DNA of 64,000 bases from Adhaeribacter soli (lineage in GTDB: Bacteria; Bacteroidota; Bacteroidia; Cytophagales; Hymenobacteraceae), in the NCBI RefSeq assembly GCF_008727925.1, contig NZ_VTWT01000002.1:124001-188000 (forward strand), read 5' to 3'. The notes under the pieces are model-generated. The model was not told the DNA's origin, ran no database searches, and saw nothing but the letters and a program-made list of their open reading frames with translations. Positions 44,666-53,470 of the stretch are shown here, in pieces. Positions within the stretch are counted from its first letter, which is position 1; the number at the start of each line of letters is the position of its first letter. A program made the translations under genes and the position numbers.

Positions 44666-44807
44666 CCTGTAGAGACGTAATATATTACGTCTTTCACAGC
44701 ATTGCGACAAATATGCAACGGCTTGAACCCGATTTGTAGCTGACGCTTGCATTAATTACCACCTTTTGTACCCTGAATGGAGACGTAATATATTACGTCT
44801 CTACAGG
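44666..44807. repeat. Inverted repeat of gagacgtaatatattacgtctc palindromes
   Basis: Arms at 44666-44693 and 44781-44807, each itself a near-perfect palindrome (gacgtaatatattacgtc). The gap 44442-45051 has no credible gene. Confidence 0.8.
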
Positions 44808-44875
44808 CAAATTATCTTAGCCATACGGTTATAGTGAAAACTCCAACAACGGCGGATGGCGGGCTCCAATGGTAG

Positions 44876-44930
44876 AAAAACGCTACCGTACGAAACTGAA
44901 AAACCGCCACAAAACTGCAGCGGTTTCTAC
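44876..44930. other. aaaaacgctaccgtac and a decayed terminator-like word
   Basis: Holds aaaacgctaccgt (a recurrent intergenic word in the window) and ccgccacaaaactgcagcgg, a relative of the stem at 44557. Confidence 0.35.
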
Positions 44931-44960
44931 TATAAAAAGCGTTAACATTTCCCCTTTAAA

Positions 44961-45051
44961 AAGTCGAACAATCGAATATCAAACAATCGAACAGTCGGAA
45001 TTAAATTCGAACATACGAACTACGAACCTACGAAAATTCGAAAAATCGAAC
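44961..45051. repeat. Word repeat (tcgaacaatcgaat / acgaacctacg) after the response regulator
   Basis: Units of tcgaacaatcgaa, acgaactacgaac and aaattcgaaaaatcgaac run into the end of the response-regulator gene. Confidence 0.7.
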
Positions 45052-45501
45052 TCACTCTTCCACTCGCATAATGTGCGTTGGGAAATATTCCTGCACCAGG
45101 TCTTTTACATCTACTTCGGTAAGCGATTTGGAGTAATGTTTCTTCACATCCGGGTACTGCTTTAATTTTTCCAGGTCGTAGAAACTGGCCGAAGACGTAA
45201 GCATCAGGATAATGATTTCCTTGTCGAATTTGGCTTTAACTTCTTTATACGCTTCCAGGAATTCGAACCCATCCATTACCGGCATTTTAATATCCAGGAA
45301 CATGAGGTCCGGGCACGGGTAGGCTTCCTCGTTTCCGGCCTGGCAGGCTTTGATCAGGTAGTCGATTGCCTGTTCGCCGTCTTTCAGGACCACGATCTTT
45401 TCGGCGGCATTCAGGCTTTCGAGTAAGCGCTGGTTCAGGTAGTTGGTCGTATCGTCGTCGTCTACCAGCAGGATGGTTTTTAAGGGCAGTAATTTTCTCA
45501 T
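45052..45501 (-). CDS. Single-domain response regulator
   Basis: 149 residues, receiver only. Acidic pocket DDDD (residues 14-17), phosphoacceptor Asp70 (MFLDIKMPVMDG), Thr in LMLTSS and Lys in HYSKS. There is no output domain, so it acts by protein contact (CheY-like) or phosphotransfer. Its start overlaps the stop of the histidine kinase gene by four bases (ATGA), so the two form a pair. Output unknown. Confidence 0.93.
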   Translation of the reverse strand: MRKLLPLKTILLVDDDDTTNYLNQRLLESLNAAEKIVVLKDGEQAIDYLIKACQAGNEEAYPCPDLMFLDIKMPVMDGFEFLEAYKEVKAKFDKEIIILMLTSSASFYDLEKLKQYPDVKKHYSKSLTEVDVKDLVQEYFPTHIMRVEE

Positions 45502-48212
45502 GCGGTTGGATTTTTTACTTTATGCGGGAGCGAAATCCGGAAGGTAGTTCCCTGGTTTACTTCACTTTCCAGTTCTATGGCGCCGCCCTGGTTCTGCACC
45601 AACCGGTTTACAATGTATAAACCGATGCCGGAACCGGGAACGTGGTTGTGGAAGCGCTTGAACATCTGGAATAATTTTTCCTTATGCCGGGCTAAGTTAA
45701 TACCTAATCCGTTATCCTGCACGGTTATTACTATACAGTTATTCTTTATCTCCGATTTAAAATGCACTTCCGGCTTCCGCTCCGAAGACCGGTATTTCAG
45801 GGCATTGCTCATCAGGTTATAGATCACGCTTTTCAGGTTTACATGGGAAAAATAAACTTCCGGCGCGGGCTTAAAATCGGTGGTAATTTGCGCATCCGAT
45901 TCCTTGATCATGTCCTGAATGCTGAGTTTAACTTCTTCGGTTACTTTGGCCAGGTCCACAAATTCCAGGTTCTGTTCGGCATTCTTCTGCACTTTTACAA
46001 TGTCGGCAAGGTCCTGAATGGTGCTGTTTATCTGGGTAAGGGATCTATGGAACATGCCCATCAGCTCTTCGGCATCCGGGGCAGCAAAAGTAGCCGATTT
46101 GGTTAATTCCGTAAAAATGCGCGACATGCTGATGATCGGAAGTTTCAGGTCGTGCGAAGCGGTGTACACAAAGCTATCGAGGTCGGCGTTGGCTTTTTTC
46201 AGGTCTTCGTTCGTTTTAATCAGCTCTTCCTGCCATTGCTTTTGCTCCTCGATATCGGTGCAGGTGCCAAACCACTGGGTAATGTCGCCGTCGGCATTGC
46301 GACGGGGTTGTGCCTGGCCCAAAAACCAGCGGTAAATGCCATCCTTGCCTTTGAAACGGTACTCTATTTCGTAAAATTCGCCGGTTTCCAGGGAGTGCTG
46401 CCACCGGTTGAAAGACCGTTCGCGGTCGTCGGGGTGCAGCAGGTTGTTCCACATTTCGGTTCCCTTGCTGGCTTCCACGTCGTAGCCGGTATAATGGATC
46501 CAGCGCTGGTTAAAGTAATTGTGGAAGCCTTTTTCGTCCGTTACCCATACCAATTGCGCAATAGAATCGGCCAGGAACTGGAAACGCTCTTTTTCCTCCA
46601 GTAATTCTTCCGATAACTGAAACGCCGCCCGTTTGGCCAGTACCTGTTCGGTAACTTCGGTGGCCAGGATCAGCACGCCTTCTATTTTGCCGTTAAAATC
46701 GCGGAAAGGCTGGTAGGTGAAATCGAAATAACCTTCGGACAACTCGCCGTTATTTTCGCGGTCTACCATTACCTGGTTTTCCCAGAAATATTGCGGCCGG
46801 CCGGTGGTATAAACCTGGCGCATCTGTTCGGTGAGGCCTTGCGCGGCAATTTCCGGCCAGGCTTCACTCAGGGGAATGCCTACGCAATTCCGGTTCCCGA
46901 ACAAACTCTGAATACCCGGCGAAGCAAAGTCGATGATCTGTTCTTCGCCTTTAATTAAACAGAAGTGCGCGGGCGCCTGGCTTAAAATGCGGTGTACCTT
47001 TTCTTCCTGTTCCTGTAGTTTCTGGGTAATTTTTTTCTGATCGTCGATATTGGTGCAGGTGCCCGTCCAGCCGATAATTTCGCCTTCGGGGTTGCGGTTG
47101 GCTACGCCGCGGGTCAGGAACCATTTGTATTCATTTTCCGGCGCTTTTAAATACCGGTGTTCTATTTCCACGTCTTCGCCCGTTTTCAGGCAATGCTCCC
47201 AGTTCGTTACGGTTTTCTCCAGGTCAGCCGGATGCATAAAAGCCGTCCAGCCTTTTTCGTAAATTTCTTCCAGGGAAATTCCGAGGTATTTGGGCCACTG
47301 CTGGTTGTAATAATGCACGGTTCCGTCGGGCATGGCAGCCCAGGCCATTTGGGGCATGCTTTCCATTACGCTCCGCAACCGGGCTTCACTTTCCCGGGCT
47401 TCTTTTTCGGCTTTTTTATCGCGGGAAATATCGATCATGGCGCCCACCACGCGGTAAGCCTTGCCGCTGCTGTCGCGCAAAACGCCGGCCCGGTCCAGAA
47501 TATCGGCATAATGCCCGTCTTTTAACCGGAAACGATATACTTCCGCCCAGTTAGTTTCACCGGTATCGATGGCTTTATGAATACTGGCTTTCACCCGTTC
47601 CAAGTCTTCCGGGTGAATGTGCGTAAACCAGGAATCTACGGTAGGTTCTATTTCCTGGAGAGGATAACCGAAATTCATATTGAACCCGGGGCTCCACCAG
47701 ATCTCGTCGGTTTTCAGGTCCCAGTCCCACACCACATCGTTCACGCTTTGGGTTACCACCCGGATCAGTTCTTCGTTGCGCTGGGCTTCCTCGCGCTCCA
47801 ACACCTGTTTGGTGACCTCGGTAGTATGATGAATCAGGCCAGCAACTTCCTTTTCGTTCGTAAAGATAGGCGTATCCACTATATCCCAGAACCGCTGTTC
47901 AAAAGCACCGTTAGCACCAGGAATATCGTAACGCAGGCAGCTGATCCGGTTCGCTTTTTTGCTTTGGATCACCTGCTGCATCGACTCTTTTAATGGCCCA
48001 ACCTGCTTTCTTTCCGGCAATTCCGGATTATCCGGAAAAATATCGAAGACGTATTTGCCCACGATATCCTGACGCCGGGTGCCGGTGGCGGCCAGATAAT
48101 CGTCGGAGGCATTTTGAATAATAAGGCTGGTATCCAGAATAAGGTATTCGCCGGGAATGGCATGTAAAATAAACTCAAGATCGAAAGACCTGGCAACAGA
48201 AGATTCCGTCAT
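45498..48212 (-). CDS. Cytoplasmic five-PAS sensor histidine kinase
   Basis: 904 residues, no signal or membrane segment. Five PAS/PAC units: about 10-130, 143-265, 275-390, 400-520 and 535-655, several starting with WxxD/MPQMAW-type motifs. H-box YTASHDLKLPI, then N-box LMSNALKY, DNGLGI and GSGIGLYIV of HATPase_c. It phosphorylates the response regulator that follows. The N-terminal unit (EYLILDTSLIIQNASDDYL) is a PAS without obvious cofactor residues, so the ligand is unknown. Confidence 0.94.
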   Translation of the reverse strand: MTESSVARSFDLEFILHAIPGEYLILDTSLIIQNASDDYLAATGTRRQDIVGKYVFDIFPDNPELPERKQVGPLKESMQQVIQSKKANRISCLRYDIPGANGAFEQRFWDIVDTPIFTNEKEVAGLIHHTTEVTKQVLEREEAQRNEELIRVVTQSVNDVVWDWDLKTDEIWWSPGFNMNFGYPLQEIEPTVDSWFTHIHPEDLERVKASIHKAIDTGETNWAEVYRFRLKDGHYADILDRAGVLRDSSGKAYRVVGAMIDISRDKKAEKEARESEARLRSVMESMPQMAWAAMPDGTVHYYNQQWPKYLGISLEEIYEKGWTAFMHPADLEKTVTNWEHCLKTGEDVEIEHRYLKAPENEYKWFLTRGVANRNPEGEIIGWTGTCTNIDDQKKITQKLQEQEEKVHRILSQAPAHFCLIKGEEQIIDFASPGIQSLFGNRNCVGIPLSEAWPEIAAQGLTEQMRQVYTTGRPQYFWENQVMVDRENNGELSEGYFDFTYQPFRDFNGKIEGVLILATEVTEQVLAKRAAFQLSEELLEEKERFQFLADSIAQLVWVTDEKGFHNYFNQRWIHYTGYDVEASKGTEMWNNLLHPDDRERSFNRWQHSLETGEFYEIEYRFKGKDGIYRWFLGQAQPRRNADGDITQWFGTCTDIEEQKQWQEELIKTNEDLKKANADLDSFVYTASHDLKLPIISMSRIFTELTKSATFAAPDAEELMGMFHRSLTQINSTIQDLADIVKVQKNAEQNLEFVDLAKVTEEVKLSIQDMIKESDAQITTDFKPAPEVYFSHVNLKSVIYNLMSNALKYRSSERKPEVHFKSEIKNNCIVITVQDNGLGINLARHKEKLFQMFKRFHNHVPGSGIGLYIVNRLVQNQGGAIELESEVNQGTTFRISLPHKVKNPTA

Positions 48213-48289
48213 GGAAAGGCAAGGTTATTTAAAACGGGACAATTTACCCAAATTACGTTTAAACCCGGAATTGCGGAAAAGGTTTTGGT

Positions 48290-48376
48290 CTGGTCGAATT
48301 TTCGTAGGTTCGAATTTTCGTAGATTCGTAGTTCGTAGGTTCGTAGGTTCGTAGGTTCGAATTTTCGATATGCGAA
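48290..48376. repeat. Word repeat (ttcgtaggttcgaattttcg) upstream of the kinase
   Basis: About ten imperfect units of ttcgtaggttcg / attcgtag, upstream of the histidine kinase on its strand. Confidence 0.8.
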
Positions 48377-48440
48377 TTTTGGTCAGGACTATAGCCTCTT
48401 GCCACAAAAGAGCATTGGCAATAAAAAACGATTTCTAAAT

Positions 48441-48529
48441 TGAATTCATTGCTATCTGCTTTAGCGGACTGTTTTAAGAATTAGCAAACATGCTGCTATC
48501 CGTCAGCTAAAGCAGACGGCAATGAATTT
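48441..48529. repeat. Inverted repeat (gaattcattgc...gcaatgaattt)
   Basis: Arms of about 28 bases with a few mismatches, containing tctgctttagc/gctaaagcaga. Between the kinase and waaA; no gene. Confidence 0.65.
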
Positions 48530-48612
48530 CTTTTTCTTTTTGTTAGTCCTTTCAGAGGAAGAAAATAAAATCCTCCCTCCTTTCTATTTCAGCTTTTCTC
48601 TTTTATAAACCG

Positions 48613-48620
48613 TACCTTTG
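48613..48620 (+). promoter_or_regulatory. Promoter -7 box (TACCTTTG) of waaA
   Basis: Perfect TAnnTTTG. The leader to the ATG (48710) therefore includes the aaaacgctaccgttct word and the tacgaacattcg word repeat. Confidence 0.65.
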
Positions 48621-48651
48621 CCCCAATAAAACGCTACCGTTCTAGCCAAAA

Positions 48652-48708
48652 AAAGTCAAAAAATCGAATTACGAATCTACGAACATTCGAACCTACGAAC
48701 ATACGAGA
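48652..48708. repeat. Word repeat (acgaatctacgaacattcg) before waaA
   Basis: Units of tacgaacattcgaacctacgaa in the transcribed leader, ending at the start codon. Confidence 0.7.
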
Positions 48709-48709
48709 A

Positions 48710-49939
48710 ATGCTTTACAATCTATCCATCTGGTTTTACTGGCTGTTCGTGCGGCTGGCTTCGCCTTTCCATAAAAAGGCAAAGCTGATGCTGGAAGGTC
48801 GTAAAAACCTGTGGCCGGAACTGGAGGCAAAACTGCAGGGTAATACTTCACCGGTAGCATGGTTTCATTGTGCGTCTTTGGGCGAATTCGAACAAGGCCG
48901 ACCGGTTATTGAAGCATTTGCCAGACAGTACCCGGACTATAAAATTGCGTTGAGCTTCTTCTCCCCTTCCGGCTACGAAGTGCGGAAAAATTATGCCGGG
49001 GCGCATTACATTTTTTACCTGCCGAAAGATTCTGCTAAAAATGCCCGGAAACTGGTAGCTCTTTTAAAGCCAAAACTGGCGGTATTCGTGAAATATGAAT
49101 TCTGGCATTACTTTACCCAAGAACTGAAAACCAACAACGTACCGGTCATTTCCATTTCCAGTATTTTCCGCGAAGGCCAGCTTTTCTTTAAACCCTACGG
49201 AGGCTTTTACCGGAATATCCTCCGAAATTTTTCCTGGTTTTTCACCCAGAATGTGCACTCCGAAACCCTGCTGAAAAGCATTGGCATCACAAACGTTTCG
49301 GTGGCCGGCGACACGCGCTTCGACCGGGTTTTGCAGACGGCAGCCGGCGTGAAGCAAATTCCGGTAGTCGAGAATTTTAAAGCCGGCAGGGAAGTTTTCA
49401 TTATCGGAAGTTCCTGGCCCGAAGACATGCAGGTGCTGGTGCCGTTCATTAAAAAGCATCAGGCCGAACTGAAATTCATTATTGCCCCGCACGAAATTCA
49501 TGAAACCGAAATCGCTAAATTGAGCAGTGAATCTGCCGGAACCGCCATCCGCTTTTCCGAAGTTGCAAACCGTGATTTGTCCGACTACTCGGTGCTAATC
49601 ATCGACAATATCGGCATTCTTTCCTCGCTTTATAGTTACAGTTCGTATGCCTTTATCGGCGGTGCGTTCGGCAAAGGGCTGCACAATACCTTAGAGGCAG
49701 CCGTATTCGGTCTGCCGCTATTCTTCGGCCCGAAATACCAGAAGTTCCAGGAAGCCAGGGATTTGGTTTCTTTGCAAACCGCCTTCCCGGTAAACAACTT
49801 AAGCGAGCTGGAAACAGTATTCGAAAACGTGAAAAAACCGGCAACCAAAAACGCTATTGCTGACCGCCAGAAAATCTACATTCAGGAACAGGCCGGCGCT
49901 ACTCAAAAAATTATGGATTGGATCTCCGCAACGCTATGA
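48710..49939 (+). CDS. waaA: 3-deoxy-D-manno-octulosonic acid transferase
   Basis: 409 residues. N-terminal membrane-association segment (LSIWFYWLFVRLASP), WFHCASLGEFEQGRPVI, YEFWHYF, GSSWPED, and the C-terminal IGGAFGKGLHNTLEAAVFGLPLFFGPKY sugar-nucleotide motif mark KdtA/WaaA. It adds Kdo to lipid A at the cytoplasmic face of the inner membrane. The last base of its ATG-TGA overlaps rsgA. Confidence 0.95.
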   Translation: MLYNLSIWFYWLFVRLASPFHKKAKLMLEGRKNLWPELEAKLQGNTSPVAWFHCASLGEFEQGRPVIEAFARQYPDYKIALSFFSPSGYEVRKNYAGAHYIFYLPKDSAKNARKLVALLKPKLAVFVKYEFWHYFTQELKTNNVPVISISSIFREGQLFFKPYGGFYRNILRNFSWFFTQNVHSETLLKSIGITNVSVAGDTRFDRVLQTAAGVKQIPVVENFKAGREVFIIGSSWPEDMQVLVPFIKKHQAELKFIIAPHEIHETEIAKLSSESAGTAIRFSEVANRDLSDYSVLIIDNIGILSSLYSYSSYAFIGGAFGKGLHNTLEAAVFGLPLFFGPKYQKFQEARDLVSLQTAFPVNNLSELETVFENVKKPATKNAIADRQKIYIQEQAGATQKIMDWISATL

Positions 49940-50856
49940 AAGGACTGGTATTAAAATCGACGGGCTCGTGGTACGTGGTGCGCAAAGAAGACGGCGGGCT
50001 TTTACGGGCGCGCTTACGCGGCAAATTTAAAACCAAGGGCCTGAAACTGAGTAATCCGGTGGCCGTGGGCGATCATGTAACTCTGGAATTGGAAGGCGAA
50101 GAAGGCACAGCCGTGATCACCGAAATCGCCCCACGCACGAACCACATCATCCGGAAATCGATCCACAAAACGGCGCATGCGCACATCATTGCTTCCAACA
50201 TCGACCTGGCTTTCCTGGTGGTTACGCTGGTTTCGCCGCGCACTTCCTTTGGCTTTATCGACCGTTTTCTGGTTACCGCCGAAGCCTACCACATTCCCGT
50301 AACGCTGCTTTTCAACAAGATAGACCTTTACGACGAAGACACGCTGCAATACCAGGAACGCGTGCGGCAGATGTACCGGCAGATCGGTTACGAAAGCGTA
50401 GCCTGTTCGGCAGCCGAAGGAATCGGTATCGAAGAAATTCAACAGCTTTTAGATCAGAAAGTGACCTTGTTCTCCGGGCATTCCGGCGTAGGAAAATCTA
50501 CCCTGGTAAATACCCTGGTTCCGGACCTCGATCTGAAAACCACCGAAATTTCCGCCTACTCCGACAAAGGCGTGCACACTACCACCTTTGCCGAAATGTT
50601 CGAAATTGGCGAAAACACGTTCCTGATCGATACCCCCGGCATTAAAGAACTTGGCGTGGTGGATATTCCCAAACCGGAATTGAGCCATTACTTTCCCGAA
50701 ATGCGCGACCTGCTGCAAAGCTGCCGTTTCAACAACTGTTTGCATTTAAATGAACCCGGCTGTGCCGTGCGCGAAGCCGTGGATGCCGGTAAAATTTCAC
50801 TTACCCGCTACGACAGTTACCGGAGTATTCTGGAAGATGAGGACAACAGACGTTGA
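49936..50856 (+). CDS. rsgA: Ribosome small subunit-dependent GTPase A
   Basis: 306 residues from the ATG that overlaps the waaA stop (ATGA). OB fold at 1-75. The circularly permuted GTPase has NKID (G4) before GHSGVGKSTL (G1) and DTPGIKE (G3). The zinc site SCRFNNCLHLNEPGC follows. It assists 30S subunit maturation. A six-codon longer start is unlikely. Confidence 0.96.
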   Translation: MKGLVLKSTGSWYVVRKEDGGLLRARLRGKFKTKGLKLSNPVAVGDHVTLELEGEEGTAVITEIAPRTNHIIRKSIHKTAHAHIIASNIDLAFLVVTLVSPRTSFGFIDRFLVTAEAYHIPVTLLFNKIDLYDEDTLQYQERVRQMYRQIGYESVACSAAEGIGIEEIQQLLDQKVTLFSGHSGVGKSTLVNTLVPDLDLKTTEISAYSDKGVHTTTFAEMFEIGENTFLIDTPGIKELGVVDIPKPELSHYFPEMRDLLQSCRFNNCLHLNEPGCAVREAVDAGKISLTRYDSYRSILEDEDNRR

Positions 50857-50880
50857 GATAGGAGTTAAGAGTTAAACTCA

Positions 50881-51113
50881 TTTGTAGCGTAGGGTTTAAA
50901 CCCAATGCCGTCAACTTAAGGCAAAAGGGCTCTTCCAGACATCTGTGTCTGGAAGCAATCTGCCGGGGACATCTGTGTCCCCGTATGAATAAACGCGGAC
51001 ATGGATGTCCGCACCAGAGTAAGTTTCAGACACAGATGTCTGAAACAGCGATTATTATTAATTCATAATCCTTAAGTCTGTAGCATTGGGTTTAAACCCT
51101 ACGCTACAGACTT
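50881..51113. repeat. Nested palindrome array (four gacatctgtgtc palindromes framed by tttaaaccc arms)
   Basis: Outer arms: about 50881-50911 and 51078-51113 (gtagcgtagggtttaaaccc and ctgtagcattgggtttaaac). Inside are perfect or near-perfect palindromes at 50932-50955, 50964-50983, 50995-51012 and 51023-51046, all built on gacat.tgtgtc-like cores. No protein gene occurs in 50857-51338. Confidence 0.8.
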
Positions 51114-51159
51114 TTCAGGTCAAAAACCATAGCATTTTTACAATTAATAGCTCTTTTCC

Positions 51160-51282
51160 TCGTCATCTCGACGTCAGGAGAGATCTCCGGAATAAGGCAG
51201 CAAGTCTGAATAATTGGTAGTACCAACCTAATGAGATTAGGCTCTGCCGAACCTTCGGTTCCTTACTCCGTTCGAGATGAAC
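51160..51282. repeat. Inverted repeat (cgtcatctcgacg...ttcgagatgaac)
   Basis: Short, imperfect arms on the theme of the tcatctcgac/gttcgagatga wording seen in other intergenic elements. Confidence 0.5.
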
Positions 51283-51296
51283 AAAAAATATTAAAA

Positions 51297-51335
51297 AATT
51301 CTGATACCTGATACTTTCTACCTGATACTACTAAA
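51297..51335. repeat. Word repeat (ctgatacctgatacttt) before an SDR gene
   Basis: Units ctgatac-ctgatac-tttctac-ctgatacta end 3 bases before the start codon. Confidence 0.6.
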
Positions 51336-51338
51336 ACT

Positions 51339-52040
51339 ATGAAGATCGAAAATTCAACCTTCCTGATAACCGGCGGCACCATGGGCATTGGGTACGCTAC
51401 GGCAAAAATGCTACTGGAAAACGGCGCAAAAGTAGCCATTACCGGCCGCGACCAAACCCGCACCGAAACCGCTGCCAAAGAATTAGGGGCTTTCCCCATT
51501 ACCGCCGACGTAGCCAACCCGGAAGACATTAAACGGACTTACCAGGAGTTTTTGCAGGAATTCGGCAGGCTCGATTGTTTGATCAACAACGCCGGTTTAG
51601 GTGTCTTCAAAAGAATTGAAGATTGCACCGTAGAAGATTTCGAATACATTTACCGGATCAACGTTTTTGGCGCCGCTTTAATGGCCGGCGAAGCCGCGAA
51701 GCTTTTCAAGCAGCAGAACTCCGGCAACATCATTAATATTGCCTCTACGGCCGGTACCAAAGGGTTTGAAGGCGGCAGCATTTACGCTTCTTCCAAATTC
51801 GCCTTGCGAGGCATGACCCAGTGCTGGCAGGCCGAACTCCGGAAGCACAACGTACGCGTAATTTTAATTAACCCAAGCGAAGTTACTACCGCCTTTAACG
51901 TGGCCACACGCGAAGAAAAACCGGAAGTACCCAATAAACTCCGCGGCGAAGAAATTGCCCACGCCATAAAATCGGCCCTGGAAATGGACGACCGCGGCTT
52001 TATTCCGGAGCTAACCGTTTGGGCTACTAATCCGTTTTAA
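51339..52040 (+). CDS. Short-chain dehydrogenase/reductase
   Basis: 233 residues. TGGTMGIGYATA (NAD(P) loop, slightly unusual TGGTMGIG), NNAGLG, NIASTAG, and YASSK (Tyr-x3-Lys). Short C-terminus after NPSEVTTAFN. Classical SDR, substrate unknown. Monocistronic, with a leader made of word repeats and a hairpin terminator directly after it. Confidence 0.87.
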   Translation: MKIENSTFLITGGTMGIGYATAKMLLENGAKVAITGRDQTRTETAAKELGAFPITADVANPEDIKRTYQEFLQEFGRLDCLINNAGLGVFKRIEDCTVEDFEYIYRINVFGAALMAGEAAKLFKQQNSGNIINIASTAGTKGFEGGSIYASSKFALRGMTQCWQAELRKHNVRVILINPSEVTTAFNVATREEKPEVPNKLRGEEIAHAIKSALEMDDRGFIPELTVWATNPF

Positions 52041-52054
52041 GGAAGAATTCTTTA

Positions 52055-52100
52055 GTAAAAAACGCTACACTTTGCAGTAAAAAAGTGTAGCGTTTCTTTG
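52055..52100 (+). terminator. Terminator after the SDR gene
   Basis: Stem aaacgctacactt/aagtgtagcgttt followed by CTTTG; the A/T-runs make it bidirectional. Confidence 0.7.
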
Positions 52101-52145
52101 TTTCCAATTTAATTTAAAGTTGCAGGCAGGCTATTTACAGAAATT

Positions 52146-52694
52146 CTAAAGATGCTGCTCAATTAAAGCTAGGTTAGATAAATAATGCTGCTGCAGCGGA
52201 ATGAACTGAATTTCCGGTGCGGCAGCGCGTAAGCTGGCCTTTACTTTGTTCAGGGGTAAATATTGCAGCTTCACAATTTCTTCTTTCTGAAAATTGAAAT
52301 CCGCCAGCTCCAGGTTTGTCCGGTACAGAAAAATACCGGCATGCTCCCGGTCCAGCAGCTGTGCTACTTTATCCTGCCCGTCTATTTTGGTTGTGGTAAT
52401 AAATTCCAGGTTTTCCGGTTCTGGCTTAAGACCAAGTTCCTCGCCCAATTCCCGCAAGGCACAGGCCTTATAACTTTCGCCCGGCGCCAGGTGGCCGCCT
52501 ATGCTTACATCCCAAAGCATAGGAAACAGGTCTTTTGCCGGACTCCTTAAGTTACAAAGCAACTCGTTCCGGTAATTAAACACATAAACCTGGGCAGTAC
52601 GGTGCCAGTGGCCGGATGCATGTACCTCCCGGCGCAAAAGCTGCTGGTTCGTGGGTTGGTTATGCTCATCGAAGATCTCCAGATATTCCTTCAT
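52146..52694 (-). CDS. Nudix hydrolase, YfcD-like
   Basis: 182 residues from MKEYLEIFDEHN. The Nudix box GHLAPGESYKACALRELGEE-LGL (GX5EX7REUXEEXGU) is complete. HRTAQVYVFN, and RSPAKDLFPMLWD, match the YfcD/IPP-isomerase-like branch. Substrate not determined. A longer frame up to 52814 is rejected: the extra 40 residues are basic and unlike the family, and they overlap the promoter of the divergent gene. Cytoplasmic. Confidence 0.9.
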   Translation of the reverse strand: MKEYLEIFDEHNQPTNQQLLRREVHASGHWHRTAQVYVFNYRNELLCNLRSPAKDLFPMLWDVSIGGHLAPGESYKACALRELGEELGLKPEPENLEFITTTKIDGQDKVAQLLDREHAGIFLYRTNLELADFNFQKEEIVKLQYLPLNKVKASLRAAAPEIQFIPLQQHYLSNLALIEQHL

Positions 52695-52762
52695 AGCTGC
52701 AAGGTAAAATTTTTCAACGGTTCCGGCTTCATGCCGCCTACCAGGCTTTAGCCGGAAATTCT

Positions 52763-52770
52763 TACCTTTG
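52763..52770 (+). promoter_or_regulatory. Promoter -7 box (TACCTTTG)
   Basis: Perfect TAnnTTTG, 32 bases before the ATG at 52803. Confidence 0.6.
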
Positions 52771-52802
52771 TTCAGCAATTTCTTTAACGGCGCTGTCTTC
52801 TT

Positions 52803-53450
52803 ATGGCTCAACATACTTATTTTCTGGATCGTAACCGGGAAGAACCTTTATTGCTAAGCTGGGGCTTTAACTGGAAACAGCTAACTGTCAGCTATAAGGG
52901 CCAGCAATTAGGTGAAATTGCTAACAAAAAAGCCCTGATCCAGGGGCAGGATTTTCAGCTGCCCGATAACCGCACAGTAAGCGTTAAACTGAAAGGCAGC
53001 TTTATGCCGCAATTAGAGGTGCTGGTAAATGGCGAGCCCCTTGCCGGCAGCGCCACAGATCCGGAAATGATCATCAGCCAGATCTTTAAACTTTCGATCA
53101 TCCTGGCTGGTTTAAACTTTACTTTAGGCCTGATCGCTTCTTTCTGGCCAAATGAGCTTCTGCTACGGTTAGGTATGGGCCCCGGAACTGTATTTACAGG
53201 AATACTGATAGCGGGGCTTGCATATGGCATAAAAAAGCACTCGATGGCGGCTTTACTTGCCTCTATCAGCTTCTGGATTTTAGATTACGGCCTGGGAATT
53301 TACTTTGCCTCACAGTCGCCGGGCGGCGTTAACCCTGGCTCCGGACTTGTTATGCGGATGATTATTGTATTTACTTTATTCCGGGGCATAAACGCCCTGA
53401 AAGAACTAAAACAGAAACGGCTACCTGAAACTCAGGTAGCTTCACTTTAA
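52803..53450 (+). CDS. Four-helix membrane protein with N-terminal beta domain, unknown
   Basis: 215 residues. Residues 1-80 form a soluble beta-rich domain (LLLSWGFNWKQLTVSYKGQQL, FQLPDNRTVSVKLKGSF). Residues 90-200 hold four hydrophobic segments (ISQIFKLSIILAGLNFTLGL, VFTGILIAGLAYGI, AALLASISFWILDYGLGI, MRMIIVFTLFRGI). No family recognised. The N-terminal part looks like a cytoplasmic sensing domain. Its start is set by the -7 box. Co-directional with the cyclophilin gene 20 bases downstream, so possibly co-transcribed. Confidence 0.7.
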   Translation: MAQHTYFLDRNREEPLLLSWGFNWKQLTVSYKGQQLGEIANKKALIQGQDFQLPDNRTVSVKLKGSFMPQLEVLVNGEPLAGSATDPEMIISQIFKLSIILAGLNFTLGLIASFWPNELLLRLGMGPGTVFTGILIAGLAYGIKKHSMAALLASISFWILDYGLGIYFASQSPGGVNPGSGLVMRMIIVFTLFRGINALKELKQKRLPETQVASL

Positions 53451-53470
53451 ATTTACTAAACAATAACTAT

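Noticed and set aside
44869-45165. 98-residue frame overlapping the word repeat and response regulator
   Set aside because: It consists of repeat words and the antisense of the regulator.
52695-52814. N-terminal extension of the Nudix protein
   Set aside because: It is low-quality basic sequence overlapping the divergent promoter.
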